A DNA stretch of 64,000 nt from Brachionus manjavacas (Eukaryota > Rotifera > Eurotatoria > Ploima > Brachionidae): contig JAHQIY010000007.1 of assembly GCA_019054805.1 (NCBI GenBank), forward strand, positions 2,795,501 to 2,859,500, written 5' to 3'. Position numbers and translations under genes: made by a program. The number at the start of each line of letters is the position of its first letter. Within the stretch, counting starts at the first letter, position 1. Of the stretch, positions 10,777-25,700 are shown piece by piece. The notes below the pieces were generated by a model. It ran no database searches and was not told the origin of the DNA. It was given only the letters and a program-made list of their open reading frames with translations.

Positions 10777-13700
10777 TTAATTATCCATTTGACATAATAA
10801 AGCAGTTCCTTAAAAACAATAAATAAGAAAAAAATTAACAAAAATTAAAATCGTATTACCTCTTCCGATCCAATGGCTTTCTGGCTTATCCGATGTTAAT
10901 CGCATTGAAATAACAAAATTTGTACTGTGTCCAGTGGTAGATAATACACCCCTTCTTTCGCTTGTTTTGTAAACCGGAGCTGTATAAGTCTGCTTAGGTT
11001 GAATTTCATCTTTTTTAATTGGCAAAATCAAAATAATCGGCATCGGATCCTGTATTTGCTTTGGATACGATTCTGCTAGACGTCTTGTCTTGCGATCCCA
11101 CCTTGCACCATCCAAGAAAAGACCTTTAATATACGCGCCATCTTCTGGCGGTGTCGATGGCTCTTTGTCATCCATTACTTCGTAATCAAAGGATAGCAAA
11201 TCAATGGGAATGGTGTATTTTCTGGAAAAATTTTGTTGAACACCAGTCAAAAAAGCTTGAGTAAAAAAGAATCCTGATACCCAAAATGTACTTGGTGCAC
11301 CATCGTTATACCAATCCTAGAGTTAGAATAAATAAAATTTTATTTAATATACAAAAATATTTTAATTACTTGTAAAAATTTAAGTCTAGCTAAAAAGTCA
11401 TTGACATAACTTCCCAAAGGCTTAAGCGAAGGATAAGACTTCTTTTTCCACGTGTTTGGTATTTTTCCTGTCATCAAACTCAAATAAACTTCTTCTAAAT
11501 CTGAATTCATTACAACAAGACCCTTAATGGCCTTTTGAATGTCGATCAAGGTAGATCTAACTACTGATAATAGGCGGTTAAATCTAGTCATTTCTTGTAC
11601 CAACACAGTATTCATGCTTTGTTTATATTCTGTTGGATATCTTCTCAGAGCAGCCTCGGTATCAAAATTTTTCGGTAGCTTGGCCAAAATATCTCCAGCC
11701 ACTTGACCGATTATATCATCGTCAGACTTTCCATCTCCTCCTCCGGCACTTCCCTTACCCTGAGTCAACAATATATTGTCAAATAGTAGCTTAGTTTCAT
11801 TTTGATCTTTGGTTATATCTGCATTTTGATGCATACCAAAAATATTCGGCTCACTTATTATTGGTAACTGATTAATATAGTTCAAATAGCTGTCATAATC
11901 TCCATCTTGAGGCGCATAATAAAGGCCACCCTCGTCAAACTTGTAATTATCGTCTTCGACCACTTCTTTGCAGTAGAATTTTTCCAAAATTGAATTCAAA
12001 GTTCTACGATCTTTGTCATCTGTGACTCTACCACCATAGTTGCATTCACCAGTCAAGTATTTCAAAGCTTCGTATTGAACTTCATCGTATTGGTTCAAAA
12101 AGATTGCTAGCTGCTGCACAGATATACGTAAATCAGTTTCATTGAATTCATAGGAAATGTTCCATCCAATAGGGCCGAATTTTCGTCTTTCCTGAACTAT
12201 AGCGTGGAAAAAGCACAGACTAAAAAGCAGCTTTTTCCATGCATGTTGATCTTTGACAGATGAGAAAAAATCAGGATCAGAAATAGGATCGGAAAGGTAG
12301 GATCTTAGAACATTGAATCTGAGACCTTTGGGTGGTTCATTGGTCATTTTAACACCATTTTGGAGTACACTGACTGGAAATTTGTCTGAAGGATAACTGG
12401 TGAGCCAAAGCCTAAAATCAGGATGGGTCTGATCAGGATTTAAGTCTTCGCATACTTTTTCCAAGGTTGTCATCCATGACGCGGCCAAATGGCAATTTTG
12501 TAGGACTACCCAGGTACCTTCTTTGACGCCTTGAGATATCATTTTGAGTGCAATAGGGCCTTGGCCTTGACCTAGGGATAGAGATTGAAGTTTGGAGCCA
12601 CTGAAGCCCATATCGTCTGCAAATTTAAGCAGAGCCAACATTGGATCGCCACCAGGAGATAGTACAAATACAAGAGGTGTTGTGCACAATGAGTCGGCAT
12701 ATGATTTGGCCAAGTCAAACGGAGGGGGTTCAATATACTTCTGGCCAAGATTTTCACTCACAAATTTTTGAACCATAGGAATTATTTTATCCGGACGAAT
12801 GCATCGTATGATGCACAAGCGTTGAAAGTCTTTTAGCTCATTCCATTCACCCGGAAAGCTTTCCTTATAAGGCTCGACGCTATCATACACAACTTTCCAT
12901 TGATCCTTTTGTCCTAAAAATTTTTTTCTTATATCCTTGAACGAGTGAAGACCATCCAATCTGCATATTTCATCCCATGCTTTGGCTGGTAGCCAAGCAG
13001 TCGGATTTGTGTATGGATTTTCCAAGCCAACACCGCCTGTTAATAAAAATCTCCACTCTTCTTCATCAATTAATTTATCATGTTTTAGTAAATTGACGCA
13101 TAAAAGAAATGAAAATAAAAGTTTGTCTTTTTCGAAAAGAGATCTACAAATGTTACTGTACAGCGAATAGGTAAAATGTTCCCTTAAATTTTCCAATCTT
13201 TTCTTTAAATCGTCATTTTTGTCAGAGTTGTCAATAGACATGATAAACAGGTTTACGAACCATGTTAGTGAGTACTGATACATTGGCTCAATATTCGCTA
13301 AATCAGCAATGGAAAAGAACAAAATTGTCGAGTGTATGGCAATTGGTCTGTATCCCATTCGAGCTTCGTCAATTTTTTTCTCAGTCTCTTCGGCAATGGC
13401 TTGCTTCTCTGATATTTCATTAGATAAAATCTTGGACGAGGACAATATCTTGATGGCTGTCTCATCTTCTAATATGTTGCCTTCGGATGTGGACAGAACT
13501 TCAAGAATCTTGTCCTCAATTTCTTTTAGTTGTTTTTTGTTCTCAGCAGACTGAAGGATAAGAGCATTTTTCTCCTCTTCCAATTCGGGTCTTTCCCTTG
13601 CCACCACAATACCCAGCAATTGATCATCCAAACCTTCAGTAGTTATCATGAAGTTGAGCAACGTGACTTTGACAGATGTCTCGGGCAGATAATGCGGATT

Positions 13701-16700
13701 TCGTAATTTAGTAGTTATATAAAATCTAAAATCAGGTGCATATTCTATTATTTGGTCACCCAGTTTAATACACAGACTACCGCCTTGTTTGAATGTTTGC
13801 TTTAGTAGCAATGGCTCTAATAGCGGGTCCAATTCTTCACCAACATTTTCCAGCAAACACTTAAATAATAAAATGTAAATAAAACTTCAATAAAAATAAA
13901 TAAATTTTTTTTACCGGATTGCCGAAAGTTATGCAATTTTCCAGAGTTCTGACATAATCAGAATCAGTGAGTTTGATTAGTGCCAAATTGTTCGGTTTTT
14001 CCATATGTTTAATCCATTTATTGGCTTGACCTTGCGGATCAATCATCAAAGGCCAACGTCTTGCGTTATCCAGGATAATACCATTTTCTACTGAAAAAGT
14101 ATCACTTGGCAAACCGGAAATATTCCATGATCTTATTTTAACTGCGTCTCCTAGTGTTTGAACCAAAGAGAAATGCTTCGATCTGGGAATATTCTTGGAC
14201 TCGACATAAGTGCACCATTCATTTATTTGTTCCTTTTAAAAATAAATAAGTACTTAGTTTGATAATTTACTTAAAAAAAAATTACTTGACGAAATGCCGC
14301 AGTAAAAGCTCCCAAATAAGCGACAACAGCCGAAGATAGTAAAATATCTCCGGTTAAATTTTCATATTGTAAGCCAAGATCCTGTGCAGCTTGGGTCCAT
14401 CGAATTTTTTCACCACCCAAACCACCAATTAAAGCCTCGGCTCTCTCTAATTTTTTTTGACACAAATCCACTTGGAATTCAAGCTTTTGTTTCTTTTGCT
14501 TATTAAAGTCTAATTCGTCTGTGAGTTTTTTTAATTTAGCCTGAACTTCTCTCAACTGACTTCGCTTGGTTTCTAACGATTCCATAGCCACAGCTAGTGA
14601 GCTTTCAGCCTCTTTGAGTTTTGCCTTTTTGGGCGCCACAACTTTGGCAACTTTGTCGTATTGATCCATTGCGCGAACCCATTTACACAAACCTTCTGCT
14701 GCAGATGAAGCAGTTTTTATTTTTTCTGGTACAAAGTCAGCATTTGGAATATATTTTTCTCTAATAGTTTTCATATAATTTTGTGGTATATTGTCCTTGT
14801 CGAATGTGAGCAAACTTTCCAGAAATTTCATTTCACTAACTAATTTTTGTGATGGTTTCCAATAATCATCTATTTTTTTACCACTAGAATCATTTACTCT
14901 TTCTGGTTTGATACCTTTGAGTACACACACAGCCTCCATCACAAGACGAACACCTGGCGGAGGAGCTTTCATTGTTTTTAATAAAGTGATATCATTTTGA
15001 GTTATTGTATCCAATGCAGCTAGAGCTGCATTCAATATGGGCATAGCTTGGGCCAGATCTGAATCGCATTCGTCCTTTATCCCCTTAGCTACTTTTGCTT
15101 GTTCATTAGCCACCTCTTCGTCAGCTTTTACAACCTTTCAAAATAATAAAATTTCAAAATGTTTAATTTCATTTGAAAGAAATATCTCTTTTTTTGGAGT
15201 TTATTCATTATTCAAAATGACTTAGAGTGATGAGATTCCTTTTTCCATTACTTTTAAAATTTTTTAGTGATCAATTTCAAAATTTTGAAAACAAAATTCA
15301 ATCCAAATAAAAACAAAATGTAAATTGTGAAAAATTTAGGAATAAATTTTGTCTTTAATTTATTTCAATAAAGAGAATGACTACGGAAGCTTTTAAAGGA
15401 GCTTTTGAAAGATATTTTATCTTTATGTAGCAAAGTCTCAGAGCAGATAATTATCTTTATATCTTCTTGAATCTTGATTATCTTTATTTTTAAAAAAATT
15501 CAGGTAATTTATCTTCTTGAGGAATAAACTATGAAAGATACTTAAAAGATTAAAAGATTTTCAAAGTTTCAATTAACTTTAATTTACTTCATTAATCCTT
15601 TAAAAGCTCAAAAAAATTAAAAAATTAAAAAGATCGAATCAACTCAAAAACAGAAAGCAAGACTGGATAAAGAGGGTTTGAGTGATCAATCAGTCGACGT
15701 AAACGATGTATCTACCGAGAAGTGTAAAAACTACATTAATTTGGCATAAGATAATTTTCTATTTTGTAAAAATTGTATTTTAAATTCCATAAAACATGTA
15801 TGAAGAGTTATATACCATTGAAAAAACTTGGTCATGCAAGCTTTGTACAAAAAATTAAATTTGAAATTTCATTTTTTTCTAATTATTATTTTCTTTTCTA
15901 ATAAAATTTTTCACACATATTTCTAGCTTAATTATTATTTAACAGATATTTTATCTTTCTGAAGAAGATTTATTATTTGATGAATTAATTAATCAAGGAC
16001 ATGAAAGAGATCAAGGCAAGTATTTATTAAATTTATTAAAAATTTTCTAAATTTTTTAAAGATTTTTTTTTAAATCAAAATTTCTTTACTTGTGATTAAA
16101 TTAATCCTATTAAACATAAAATCGTTTTTTCTACGAGAAAGTGATGTAATTCGTTTTTTTTTTATTTTGAGATTTATTGTTGAAGATATAAATGATGTAA
16201 ATGGCATCTAATTTTTTGATACAAATCGTTTTTAAATTGATTTCGACTTGATTTTTAATCTATTACTTTTTTTAAATGAAATGAATTTTGTCCTTTAAAG
16301 ACGTAATTAAACAATCAAAAACGATTAAAAAGCACAAATCATTCGAATGACGCATTGAATCGATTTATTCAAAAAACCAATAAAGAAAACCAAATTAACA
16401 ATTAAAATTAGACTTTCAAACTGGGGTTTAAAATTCAATTTTTAATAATAATTTTGTTTGAAAATTAAAAAGTTCATTTTCAACATTTCAGCTCAAAATC
16501 TCTAGTTTTGAAAAGAATTTTATAATTTTGTTTTAAAATTGAAACTATAGCCTTAAATGTATTTCGGAATTTTATTAGTTTTAGTTTGAAAAAAATTTAA
16601 GTTATTTTTAAATTTATTAAATGGAGAATTATTGTGTTTTCTAATATTTAAAACAAAATTAAACGAATTTTTATTTTAATCGATAAATCTAAATAAAGAA

Positions 16701-19700
16701 TCTAAAAAAAAAATTTCCTCTACAGTCATCTTATACTGAAAAAAAAACATTTAACCGGGCAAATACCTAAAATCAAAAAAAATAAATAAAAAATATATTT
16801 TGATTTCAATTCAAATAATGCTATCTTAGTTTTAGCTTAAGAGATATATGAGGAGGACTAAGCCCGACACCGGGTATTCCCTTCATTAATTTAATGTCAT
16901 TCAACTCTGCGCTATTGGCAAACGAAAAATTAAATTTTTGCAGCAAACTCGTAAAAATCAAGAAAATCTGAAGTCTGGCAATACTTTCGCCAATACAAGC
17001 ACGTTTTCCAATACTGAATGGCATCATAGCCGGATTTTTGCATACAAAATTTCCATTCTTGTCTAAAAATCTTTCTGGTCGAAATTCATTAGGCTCAGAC
17101 CAATAGTCCGGATCACGCATACATGACCAAATATTAGCCATTATGAAGGTATTTTCAGGAATTTTATAGCCTTTAAATACGACATCTTTGGTAGTTGATC
17201 TAGGCACTAAAATTGGACCAGCAGATATGATTCTCATTGTCTCATTTAAAAAAGCCTGGACAAAATTCAATTTAGAGCGGTCAGACTCGGTAGGCAGCTT
17301 CTCTTTACCAAGCACTCTATCAATTTCATTCACTAATTTGTCCTGATATTCAAGGTATTTTGCAGCGTAAATTATAGCCCAATTGAGCGATGTAGAAATG
17401 GTTTCTGTGCCTGCAATGAACAAGTCTTGGACGATGGAACTCAAATGATCAAAACTGAAAGATGTGAACCGAGACTTTCTGCGTATTTTGCTCAAGTTGT
17501 TTACCAAGTCAATGCTAAGAGAACTACGCCTCTTTTCAGTGAGCCTTTTTGACAGACAATTATATGAGGCGCTTCGGTCTGTGGTATAGAGTGACTCAGC
17601 TATGGTCTTATCATACAAACAAACACTGTTTAGCAGCTCTTTTAGATAACACTCAATTATATTTGATTCACATTTTTCTGATGGTAAATCAAATTGATCC
17701 ATGTCATCATGATATTCTTCCAATTTTTCTGATATCAAATTATTCAGAAATTCGGAGCATCTTAGCACGTTGCGCAATATAAAAGTCTTGAAGATTCTAG
17801 TGATGGGTAAAAAATTGAATGCAGCTGCGACTGCTGTGTTTTCAAAATTTTCCGTAATCAGATCCATGAGATGCGAGAACAACTTTTTGTCATGCATTCG
17901 AGTGCCAAAGGTCATAGTTAGTACATTCTGCGAGGCTATTCGGCTTATATTGTTCCGCATCTGACTATTGGTATACTCAAAGTTGCTGTCAATTCTTTCT
18001 CTGTATTCATCAAGAGTTTCGCGAATGGTCTGAAGACAATTGATTTCCAGACTGGACCGGCGCCTGCCAAATTTGTTTAGTGAAGATTGCAAAAATTTTT
18101 TGTGCTCATTGAAATCCGAATTGTAAGGCGAAGAGATTAGACCTTTTCCTTTTAATGTAGCATGGATCATGTAGAGTTTGGGTCTGCCGGCAAACTCTTC
18201 GGCATTTTCAATAAAGGCTTCACGAACTGTGTCCGTTCCATTCAAGACCACAACTAGTTCAGAGCCAAGGTAAACTTTAAAGATAGGGCCATATTTTTGG
18301 CTCCATTCGAACATTTTTTCATGGGGCCTATCTCCGAGCTGTAGAATATTACCCAAAAGCGGGAGACCTCGCGGACCATTAGGCACACTTAAGTCTGAGC
18401 TTTCTCGGGGTTTTTTGAGCAAGTAATAAAATGAAATTAAGACGAGAGCTGCTATGAAAAGAAACATTTGGATTAGAGGAAATGCATTCGGTGTCGGACT
18501 TTTTATACATGTTGTGATGTAAAACAGAAACAGAACTTACTTTTTCTACTTTGGATACCTCGATGGTTTCCTTTTCGACAACTAGTGTGTTTGCGTCTAC
18601 TTCTTGACTTGCAACAATCAATTGAGGCTGTAATTCTTTAAGTTCGACTTGCATGTCAGCTACTTGGTTTGATGCTGATTCGAGCTTTTCAAGACCAACT
18701 TCATATCGACTTTTTGCTTTTATTGTCGATCTTAATTAAAAAAAAGTAAATAAAACAGAAAATATTTGGAAATTTTTTTGCTCAAAATTACTGTCTCTGC
18801 TTGTCTAAAAGATTCTTGAATGTGCTGATAAGTTCAAGATAAGATGTTGGTGTGACATAATTGTGACGATCTAAATGAGCAAGAAACTTTTGCGACAATG
18901 TTTGAGTCGATGTGTGAAAGTATTTGCATGATTCAATGCAGCCCTTAAGATCTTCGGGTGATAAATCTATTTCTTCGAAAGAACGAGATGCCACTGCTTC
19001 TAAGGCGTCTTCGGGCCAAGGCTTAAAATAAAAAAAAATATTTATTTTGATTGTTATTTGAATTATTTATCAAAAACAAATAAAAATTATCCTATCTTTA
19101 TCGTATAAATTTAATCTAATTTAGTTTTTTTTTATTGATGCCTCTTTCAAAAGATTTTTCTATAAAATTGGAAATTTTTAATAATTTATTTTATTTTGGC
19201 TAATCTTAAGAAAAATGATGTTTGAGTCTTAATTTTAAGTCAAAACAATAAATTGAAGCCTGAAGCAATCGAATGGCAATAAAACTATCTTTAATTGTTA
19301 GTAAATATTATATAAAATCTTAATTAATTTTTATTTTTTTACGTAAATGAAAAATTCAGTAGCTAATATTAGTAAAATAAAAAAATTGTATTAAAAAATT
19401 CTATAACAAAAAAATGTATTTTAATTCGAAATTTCTTATGCAAATTCTCTGAAAACTCTTTTAAATAAAAATTATTTTTAAACTGATTAAAAGAAGTGTA
19501 TCTAAATTTTCACTGAGCTGTTATTTAAAAACACTGGAATATACACCAAAAGTCTATTCAATCTTTATTCATCCCAAAGTATATATTAAATTATTAAAAA
19601 ATAGATTAAATTAAAAAAGTTGAATTAATAGAATATAAAAAATGCTTTCGAATTCTAATCGGTTAAATGAGTTTTTCGATCAATTTTCGGTAATTATTAT

Positions 19701-22700
19701 TTAGACAAAAATTGAATAAATTAATCGAGAATTTTATGATTTAGATAACAAAATAAATAATACATTGATTTATAAATGTTGCTTAAAATTCCCAAATTAA
19801 AGTCAAAGTCAAAGACTTAATTTATTTTTTTTTAAAGTCTGGCCACATGAATTTTTCGCCGTTCCACGTAGTTATTGTAGACTTAGAGTTGACTTGAGAT
19901 TTGTGACTTTTAAACAACTCTGTAAATTACTAAATTTTTACGGATTAACAAAAGAAAACAGTTTAAAAAAATAAATATTCCAAAAACACTGCAAATTAAT
20001 TAATTTAAACTAAAAAAAAATTTTGTTTAAAAAATAAAATGTAACTAAGTTTATTACCTAATGCTTATATCAAAATTCAAAGATGTGAATTTAAGCTGGA
20101 TTTTTAAAAGAATTAATTTTCTAATTGAATAGCTCTTTTTTTATGAAATAAACTTTACACAGCTTAATTCCATCCAAACAAATATAATTCTTATAAAATG
20201 AATTGTTATTACCTGGAACCAATCAATAGTACAACAATTGACCAGAGACGGAAATTTTCTTAGCCTAGTTCTGAAAGCATCTCCAATAGGACTCATGGCC
20301 AAAACAATATGCAACTGATCCCTACATCTCTGCACAAACATATTGAAAAGAGCAACTGGCGATCCATCGGTTTGCTTTGATTTATCTCTTTGCCGATCCA
20401 ATTGTCTCATTTTGTCACATATTTCTTGTTTTTCATCAGCAGGGAACAAATTAGGAACTTCCCCAGCATTTAATAAATTGTTAACATCCTCTAAAAATGA
20501 CTCATCTTTGATCTGATTATCCGAAAACAAAAACACACCATGCTGATCGGTCTCGGTCGATTTTCTTAATATTCTCTTTAAATCATCATGCCATTCATTT
20601 GTAGTGTAACTTTTGCTTATTTCTACTTGGAACAGCTCGTATTCGGCCATGTGCGCTGCTAGTTTGGTCAGCGATTGGCGACCTGAGCCTCCAACACCAA
20701 CTAACAAAGCGTGACTTCTCGGCTGTTTGAGTACACGAGATATCCTGCTCACATGTTCAATGGCAAATCTAAACATGACCAGATGCATTGGCCTCTTATT
20801 TATCTGATTGTACTCATCCAAATGACCTTCAACAATTGTTCTTAAACTTCCCAAATTGTCCACTTCCAAATAGCGTCTGGCTTCGTTTTTCGGATCGCCA
20901 AAATCACAAAACATCAAACTTCTCAAATTGTCCTCGGTTACTTTGCCAGTTCCCTCTGTATTTAAATGAGCCAGAATGGAATGAAAATTTTCTCCCAGGT
21001 AATCATTGACACATTTAGTTGTGTGCTCGTACAACCATTTTCTGTCCACATCATCAACCAAACGATCATAGTAGACTCTAAATATTTCGTGTATCCACAG
21101 CCTTTGCATAGCGTTCACATCCGAACAGCTCTCTGGTTCGCTTAGAGTCAAGCCTTGAACAACTCTGGAAAAGTCTCTTAAATTGAAAATGTAATGCGAT
21201 TTAGCCGGAGTTGGCAGCAAATTTTTCATAGCCTCTTTATAAACTGATAGAGATGCTTCGATGATTTTTGGTGCCAAAGTTTTAAATGGATCAGAAAAAT
21301 TCTTGACCATAATGTGCCAATCGAGTATTTTTGAAAAAATGATTTTCATTGTCTGGTCATCGAATTCGTTTATGGCAACTATGTTAAAGTGTCGCAAGAA
21401 ACGCGGCGTAACATTGTTACGACCTCCACCAGGTGGGCCCATAGCACACATCAACTGGATGTCAATTAGATTTATTTTGGTCTGATCTTTACGGTCATAC
21501 CAATTCCAGTGGTCGTACCATTGCCTCAAAAGCTCAATCGGGCCTTGGGCACCATAAGTCTCAACCTGAGGCATGTTCACATCATCCACAAACACGACAC
21601 ACTTTTGACCAAATGGAGGGCCAAACACTCCTTTGCGTCTCTTGTCCAATTTTGACATTATTATGTCCTGGGTTTGATTGTGGGATGTTTGAGCCGAAAA
21701 ATTAATCAAAACCGGCTTGTAAACGTCTTTGTTGGTTTTTTTAAGCAAATATTCGGTAACATATGCCGACTTTCCGGTTCCAGTTGGACCAACGAACAAC
21801 ACTGGTTTTTGATGAGTGATTAAAATGTCCATTAGATAAGTGTAGCGAATGGTGTCAACAGTTTCTACAATAATTTCGTTGAAAAGAGCGTCTTTAGATA
21901 TTGGCGGAACTGCTGCCAATGCCAGACTCCACGGCTCCCAGTATTTGCTGCCAACTTCATCTCCAGCTGGTGCAGGCGTTTCCTCTCCTTCTTCTTCTTT
22001 TTCAGTTATAAATTTATAATTGAATATGAGGCCTTTTTCTGGTAGCTCAATGTCATACTTTTTGCTAGGTGGCTCGACAGTGTCCAAAATGCCAAGCTTG
22101 GCTTTTTCTTCCTCGTTTATTCCTTCGACAAGAAGCTTACGAATAAAATTGTCTATTTTTTCTCTACTGTCCGAATTTAGAGGTGCACCTATTGACCACA
22201 CTAGAGAAAATATGAACATTCCTTCGATCCAAACAACCACTTCTTTTGGATCATAGTAGGCAAATTTTTTGGCATCCTGAAACTTGTCAAACAAACAATC
22301 GAGCAAATTCATGCAAGATTTAACTAAATTTGTGTTCGATGTGCCGACTAGTTCTTTTAAGCCGCCTTTTCTGATAAGTTGGAGACAAGGATCTATGAAC
22401 CGTTCGAACATGTCAGTCAATATTTTTTTTAATTTGTCATCGAGTGTGGCTGGCAGAGTGTTTAGCCATGATTTGAATATTGGCCGCCATCCTAAACTCA
22501 AAGGCTCCATGTAGATCATGCCGCAGCGAGACACGGTCGCAGGCGATGCTTGCTCCAGGTCCATTGGCTCGAAAATTAAATTAGTCGTGGGCGATAGCTG
22601 AATTATCTCGCCGCTCATCAGGCACAATTTTTTATTGTCATCCAACACAGTGTTCATGTTTTCGATCCAAACAGCGTCTACTGGTCCATCAAAAAGTAAC

Positions 22701-25700
22701 CACTTGCGGTCCGGAGTGGTATCTTGAGCAAATTTACGGTAGCTTACGGCCAATATTCCATCAGACCACTCGTGTGAAACAGGATCAAATTGACCATAAA
22801 GCTGTCCCATTGTTATACTTTTTGGATTCATGACTATTATTTGAACTTTGTTCTCGTCCATAAGTTTTTTTTCATGAACTTCGGCCAAAGCTCCGGCCAG
22901 AGTTCGGTAAGCGCAAGTCTTTCCGCCAAACGGAGATCCCACAATCATAAAGCCATGGCGCACAATCATCATTTCGTAGATTTGTTGGATTTTTTCTACA
23001 AAAAAGTCAGTTTTTTGCAGATTGTTTTTTTTGCACACTTCAGCAATGGCCTCGTTAAGGACCTCGTAGTCGGGCTTGGGCAATACAACACCCGGGAACA
23101 GGTCACTGGTAATGCCGTGAAACAGTGGTAGATCATGTGACAAAAATTTGGGCAAGTTTACATCAATGATTGAGCGCAGCATGATTATGTCCTCGTTTTC
23201 ATTTGGATACTTGAGTTTTAGGTTACCGGCAGCGGTCAGAACAGACTTAACGGCACGCATGCCATAGTCATAATGATGTTGACTTGACAATTGTTCCGAA
23301 CACAATCTGTATGTAGCTACAATTTTGACACTGAGTGGTCTGGCATTGATAAAGCCAAAAGAGTAGAGAGAAATTTCGGCAATCATGGCATAGTCGGGCA
23401 CCATCATTGCCACCGGTCTAAACAAAGCTTTTAAATTGTCCGGCAATTCGGACCTACCGGCATAGCCCGGATTCATTGTTATAAATACTGCGCATGTAGG
23501 ATCCAAGTGTATCTCTGTACCTTCGAAGACAATTTGGTCCGAACCACTGTTGATGCCACGTTGAATGGTCAAAATTTGCTGCGCAACCACCGAAAGTACT
23601 TCCAGATCAATTCGGTTGAACTCGTCAAAGCAAGACCATGCACCACATGAAGCGAGACCTTTGAAAAATTTTCCCAATGCAATAAAATCCAAACCATCTG
23701 AGCAATTGAACACAACGCATTGTTTAGCCACCGCTTTGGCCAAATCTTTAGTGGTCTCGGTCTTGCCTGTGCCAGCAGGACCTTCTGGCGCGCCTCCTAA
23801 ATGCAAATGAAGAGCACTGAACAAAGTACGATAGCAACGGTCTGTTAGTGGTGTAATGACCAAACGACCCGAATTGCCCAAATATTCGTAGCCATATTTT
23901 AAAGAAGCGTTTATCATTCTAGTGACCATGTTATCCTCTTCCCAATAGTATCTCAATTGACTGAGCCATTGAAAATCATCTTCAGTTGACACTTTGTTTT
24001 CGACAAGACTCTCGAGCACGTCTCGGGCGTGCACGTCCAACACGACCAGAGCTCCCAGCGTAGTTCTGTTTTGTTTGGACAAGTTGCCGCGGACCAGGGT
24101 TACTATCTCGTTTATTTGGCTGTTATTGAGCTCTAGATAGTCGGCTAGCGATTTGTGTCCTTCGCGTATTGATTTGTGAATGTTTATGGTCCAGAAATAG
24201 GCAGTGACACAGAGCACAGCTTGGCCCATCCATTCTCGTACCCAAGTGGTTCTTGGCGTACTCTCGTAAACTAGCAGAGATTCGGCTATTGTCTTGCGCA
24301 CTGATGCGATCATGTCCGATTCCAATTCTAGTAGCCATTTTTCTACTTGACCTCGGGCTTTGGATGTCGAAATGACATCTTTTAAAAGCACCACTTCGCC
24401 CTCACTGCTTTTCATGTGAGTTATATCCATTGATTCGGTGAATTCTACGGCAGCAATGCCCTCGAAACATTTTCTAAGATGTGGTTGCACCCGAGTGGGA
24501 TCTTTGGTTTCGGACAAAATTTCCAAAAGTTCGTCATTTGACAAGAAAAAAAATCTGGCAAAAAAAAGCCTCTTTTTTTCCAAATAAGCATTCAGGCCCT
24601 TCAATACTTGTTCCAATAATTCATTTGATTTTTTAAATCTATCCAGCATTTTTTCTATTTTCACCACACTCATACAATGCTTGTCCACCAGCACTTGTTT
24701 GATTATCTCTTTCCAGGTCTTGTCCACGGTCGAAAAGCGTCGACCTTCTTCGGGCATTTGAGCCATTATATCTGGCGAGGAAAAAATAGGCTCCAAATAC
24801 AGCCAGCTTATTTGTACTTTTAACCATTCGTCGAGTATTTCCTGCAGTAGTACCAAAGTTCTTTCCCATTCGAGTATCTCTGCCTCGAATGGTTTGATGT
24901 AGGGCGAGCCGCGCATAGTTTGAGTCTTGACAATATGGTCATCAAGCAGCAGCTGAATATCGTCCACAGATGACAAAATGCTAGTGCCAGTTTCCCTATA
25001 TGGCACCAAAGAAAATTCGATGTCCTTCCATTCTTTGGTCATTTTTTCCATCGCTTTTTCCAGCGAGTACTCTTTGCTAGCCGCCTCGCTGATATTCTCA
25101 AACTTAGACACATGTTCATTCAAATTCATTTCGATTACTTTCATCAAATTGGTGTCTTCATTTGGCTTAAATTGAAATCCAATTATTTCCGATATTTGGT
25201 CCCAGTGACGATCGCGCATACCCGGATTGAACAAGGTGCTCACGAGTGGAAGATTTTCTTTGAATTCGTCAACTTTGGCGCGCAGCTTTGCGGCCATTTT
25301 TCTCGACACAGGCACATTTTGAAACTGTCGCTCCAGCTTATACAATTGTCTCCAATAATTATTGACATCTTGATCGACTTGATCAGGCACTACCTTGCCC
25401 ATGGGACCTTCCATCCAATCTTTGTGCTTATTAGTAAACTCAACACCGATTTCATACAATTTTAGATAAGGCTGCAGATTATTGAATGCTTGCAGTCTCA
25501 ATGGATATTGAGTCAATTCCCACTTGAACGCTTCTTCTTCACTGTTAAATTGTTCAATTTTTTCATTAGCTGCTGTTAACTTTTGTTCCAAGGACTGAGC
25601 TTTTTTGTAATATTTTGGCAAGTCCAACATTTCGCCACATTGGCTGAATTCTTCGACTTGTTTTGAATAGTTTTCCAGTTCTTCTATGAATCTTTCGCGT

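Noticed and set aside
22790..23131. Long plus-strand frames opposite the dynein gene (also 25112-25465)
   Set aside because: Shadows of a strongly conserved coding exon; no independent motif.
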